From: Paenibacillus jilunlii
Lineage (GTDB): Bacteria; Bacillota; Bacilli; Paenibacillales; Paenibacillaceae
NCBI RefSeq assembly: GCF_900102965.1
Contig: NZ_FNGM01000004.1
Span: 217,686-281,685 of the forward strand
Direction: 5' to 3'
DNA: 64,000 bases
A program made the translations under genes and the position numbers. How positions within the stretch are numbered: the first letter of the stretch is position 1; every line of letters starts with the position of its first letter. Shown here in pieces: positions 62,852 through 64,000 of this stretch. Under the pieces are notes generated by a model. The model was not told the DNA's origin, searched no databases, and worked only from the letters and a program-made list of their open reading frames with translations.

Positions 62852-63775
62852 ATGAGCAAAAAATTGTCTATATCGACACCTTATATTACGACTTATCCGC
62901 CCTACGCTAATATTTTTTCAATGATTGGGAGCTGCAAGGACTCGATGAACTGGTTTTATAACAACTTTGTTGATTTGAAAATTGAGGATGACACCATTTT
63001 TTTTGCCGAACATCCAACATTGTTTGGTTCATGTCCGTGGCTCAGCATTGAGAAATTAACAAGAGAGCAAATTCAACTGGAGTGGGACAGCTTTGTTCAT
63101 TTCGTAATCGATTGTATTGATGCTGGCTGCTATTTGGATCTTACACTGGATCAATCGCAAATACCGAACGCTAAAAGGACAAAGAGCCCTTTTTTTCATG
63201 AAACACTGATCTTTGGCTATAATCGTTCTCAAGAGCTCATCTATATTGCCGATAATTTCAGACGGGGAGCCTACCAGACAACAGAGTGTACTTTTCTGGA
63301 AATCTCAAGGGCCTATGCCCATTTTAAGCCTGATTCTTATCTTGGAATTAACAAAATAAGCGTAACTGAGATTGATTACAATTTTGACCTGGAGTTTGTA
63401 ATGAAGTCCATGAGCAGCTACATGAATTACCGTTTGAATTGCATCCATGACGCCTCTGATGTCTACTCTTTTTGGAATAATAAAATTATTAGATATAGCG
63501 AGCGTAATACGTTGGATATACGGGACTTCCATTTGTTGTGGAGTCATAAAAAGTGCATGCTGGACCGGTTGGATTATATGAGGGAAAATGGTCATCTTGA
63601 TAAAGAGAGAAAGTACGATGACTACATTGAAATCGTTAATCAAAGCCTTATTCAATTAAACTTCGCATTAAAATACTTAGTCACTAAAGACCATAAAATC
63701 GTTGATCGGATCATCTGCGGCAATAACCAAATCCGCTCAAAAGAGTTAGCGATTCTAGAAAGACTTTTCAAATGA
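62852..63775 (+). CDS. Unrecognised protein, first of two tandem paralogues
   Basis: About 307 residues from the ATG at 62852, which GGGAGAG precedes. No signal or membrane helix. N-terminal ITTYPPYANIFSMIG is nearly repeated in the next gene. The order of a conserved Cys (GCYLDL or GSCPWL), His (SPFFHETLIFGY) and Asp (LIYIADNFRRG) suggests a papain-like or BtrH-like acyltransferase fold, known from peptide/aminoglycoside biosynthesis clusters; this is a weak inference. AT-rich compared with the neighbours to the left. Confidence 0.65.
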   Translation: MSKKLSISTPYITTYPPYANIFSMIGSCKDSMNWFYNNFVDLKIEDDTIFFAEHPTLFGSCPWLSIEKLTREQIQLEWDSFVHFVIDCIDAGCYLDLTLDQSQIPNAKRTKSPFFHETLIFGYNRSQELIYIADNFRRGAYQTTECTFLEISRAYAHFKPDSYLGINKISVTEIDYNFDLEFVMKSMSSYMNYRLNCIHDASDVYSFWNNKIIRYSERNTLDIRDFHLLWSHKKCMLDRLDYMRENGHLDKERKYDDYIEIVNQSLIQLNFALKYLVTKDHKIVDRIICGNNQIRSKELAILERLFK

Positions 63776-63798
63776 CAATGATACGAGGAGCATCCGTT

Positions 63799-64000
63799 AT
63801 GAATAAAAAGATATTAAATTTAAATAAGCCTTTAATTACGACCTACCCACATCATGCAAATTTGTTTTCAATACTAGATTTGGATCAGCGGTCGCTTAGC
63901 TGGATTTTTCATAACTATTTATTGGTAATTCTTCATCATGATGAAAAAGGAGGGTATGGATTAGATTTTTGTTCCCAATATTATCCTTGGCATAAATTCA
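63799..64000 (+). CDS. Second tandem paralogue, cut by the window edge
   Basis: Starts at ATG 63799, eight bases after GAGGAG, and is open to the end of the window. The start MNKKILNLNKPLITTYPHHANLF mirrors the protein before it (both have ITTYP, an aromatic or His pair, then ANxFSxL and a Trp/Asn helix). Only about 67 residues are visible; the CDS continues beyond the window. Confidence 0.7.
   Translation, partial: MNKKILNLNKPLITTYPHHANLFSILDLDQRSLSWIFHNYLLVILHHDEKGGYGLDFCSQYYPWHKF

Overview
The window looks like a Paenibacillus-type, spore-forming Firmicute. Evidence: an uninterrupted sporulation sigma factor sigK, a cell-surface enzyme with three SLH domains, CUT1 sugar importers without their own ATPase, a YesN-type response regulator, and AGGAGG-type ribosome sites before most genes. 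No rRNA, tRNA or CRISPR array was found. By eye the core is moderately GC-rich. An efflux gene (14.3-15.5 kb), an AAA ATPase gene (29.5-30.3 kb) and the right end (62.8-64 kb) are clearly AT-richer and may be acquired.

Layout. 0-5.7 kb: a 51-bp tandem repeat, a ferrochelatase of the proteobacterial sequence type, a secreted protein with three flavinylation-type FMN-binding domains, and the YhaM-type nuclease. 6-12.8 kb: a sucrose operon (binding lipoprotein, two permeases, fructokinase, sucrose phosphorylase, LacI regulator) behind a consensus promoter embedded in palindromes. 13-16 kb: an exonuclease, gene debris, an AT-rich MFS pump and a GNAT gene whose end lies inside the pump gene. 16.3-26.5 kb: a LysR-controlled cluster matching the Bacillus ytmI/tcy S-modified-cysteine salvage operon, with two additions (a sarcosine-oxidase-like flavoenzyme lacking a normal start codon, and a DinB-fold protein). 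26.7-35.4 kb: PspA/PspC, a YfbR-like HD phosphatase, a membrane protein, an AAA ATPase, an alpha-carbonic anhydrase lipoprotein, and a 1281-residue SLH-anchored metallophosphoesterase.

35.5-40.6 kb: an AraC regulator divergent from DUF2264, heparinase II/III and GH88 genes, with three copies of TTATCGCAA between them; probably an uptake-dependent uronate-oligosaccharide module. 40.8-45.6 kb: Na+-symporter, SDR dehydrogenase, PucR regulator, sigK. 45.6-51 kb: small-gene debris, an ABC-2 exporter, an alpha/beta hydrolase and an OmpR/histidine-kinase pair. 51.2-62.6 kb: a glycan module with a LplB/LplC-type importer and lipoprotein, a YesN regulator without a kinase, an ArsR-type regulator divergent from a GH2 enzyme, and a large secreted GH43 enzyme. 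Its leader copies the importer's leader together with the first five codons of the permease gene. 62.8-64 kb: two tandem paralogues of an unrecognised family, the second cut by the window edge.

The most unusual points are the extended cysteine-salvage operon with a probable ATT start, the triple-FMN surface protein, the proteobacterial-type ferrochelatase, the duplicated importer leader, and the triple AraC operator over the DUF2264/heparinase/GH88 operon.
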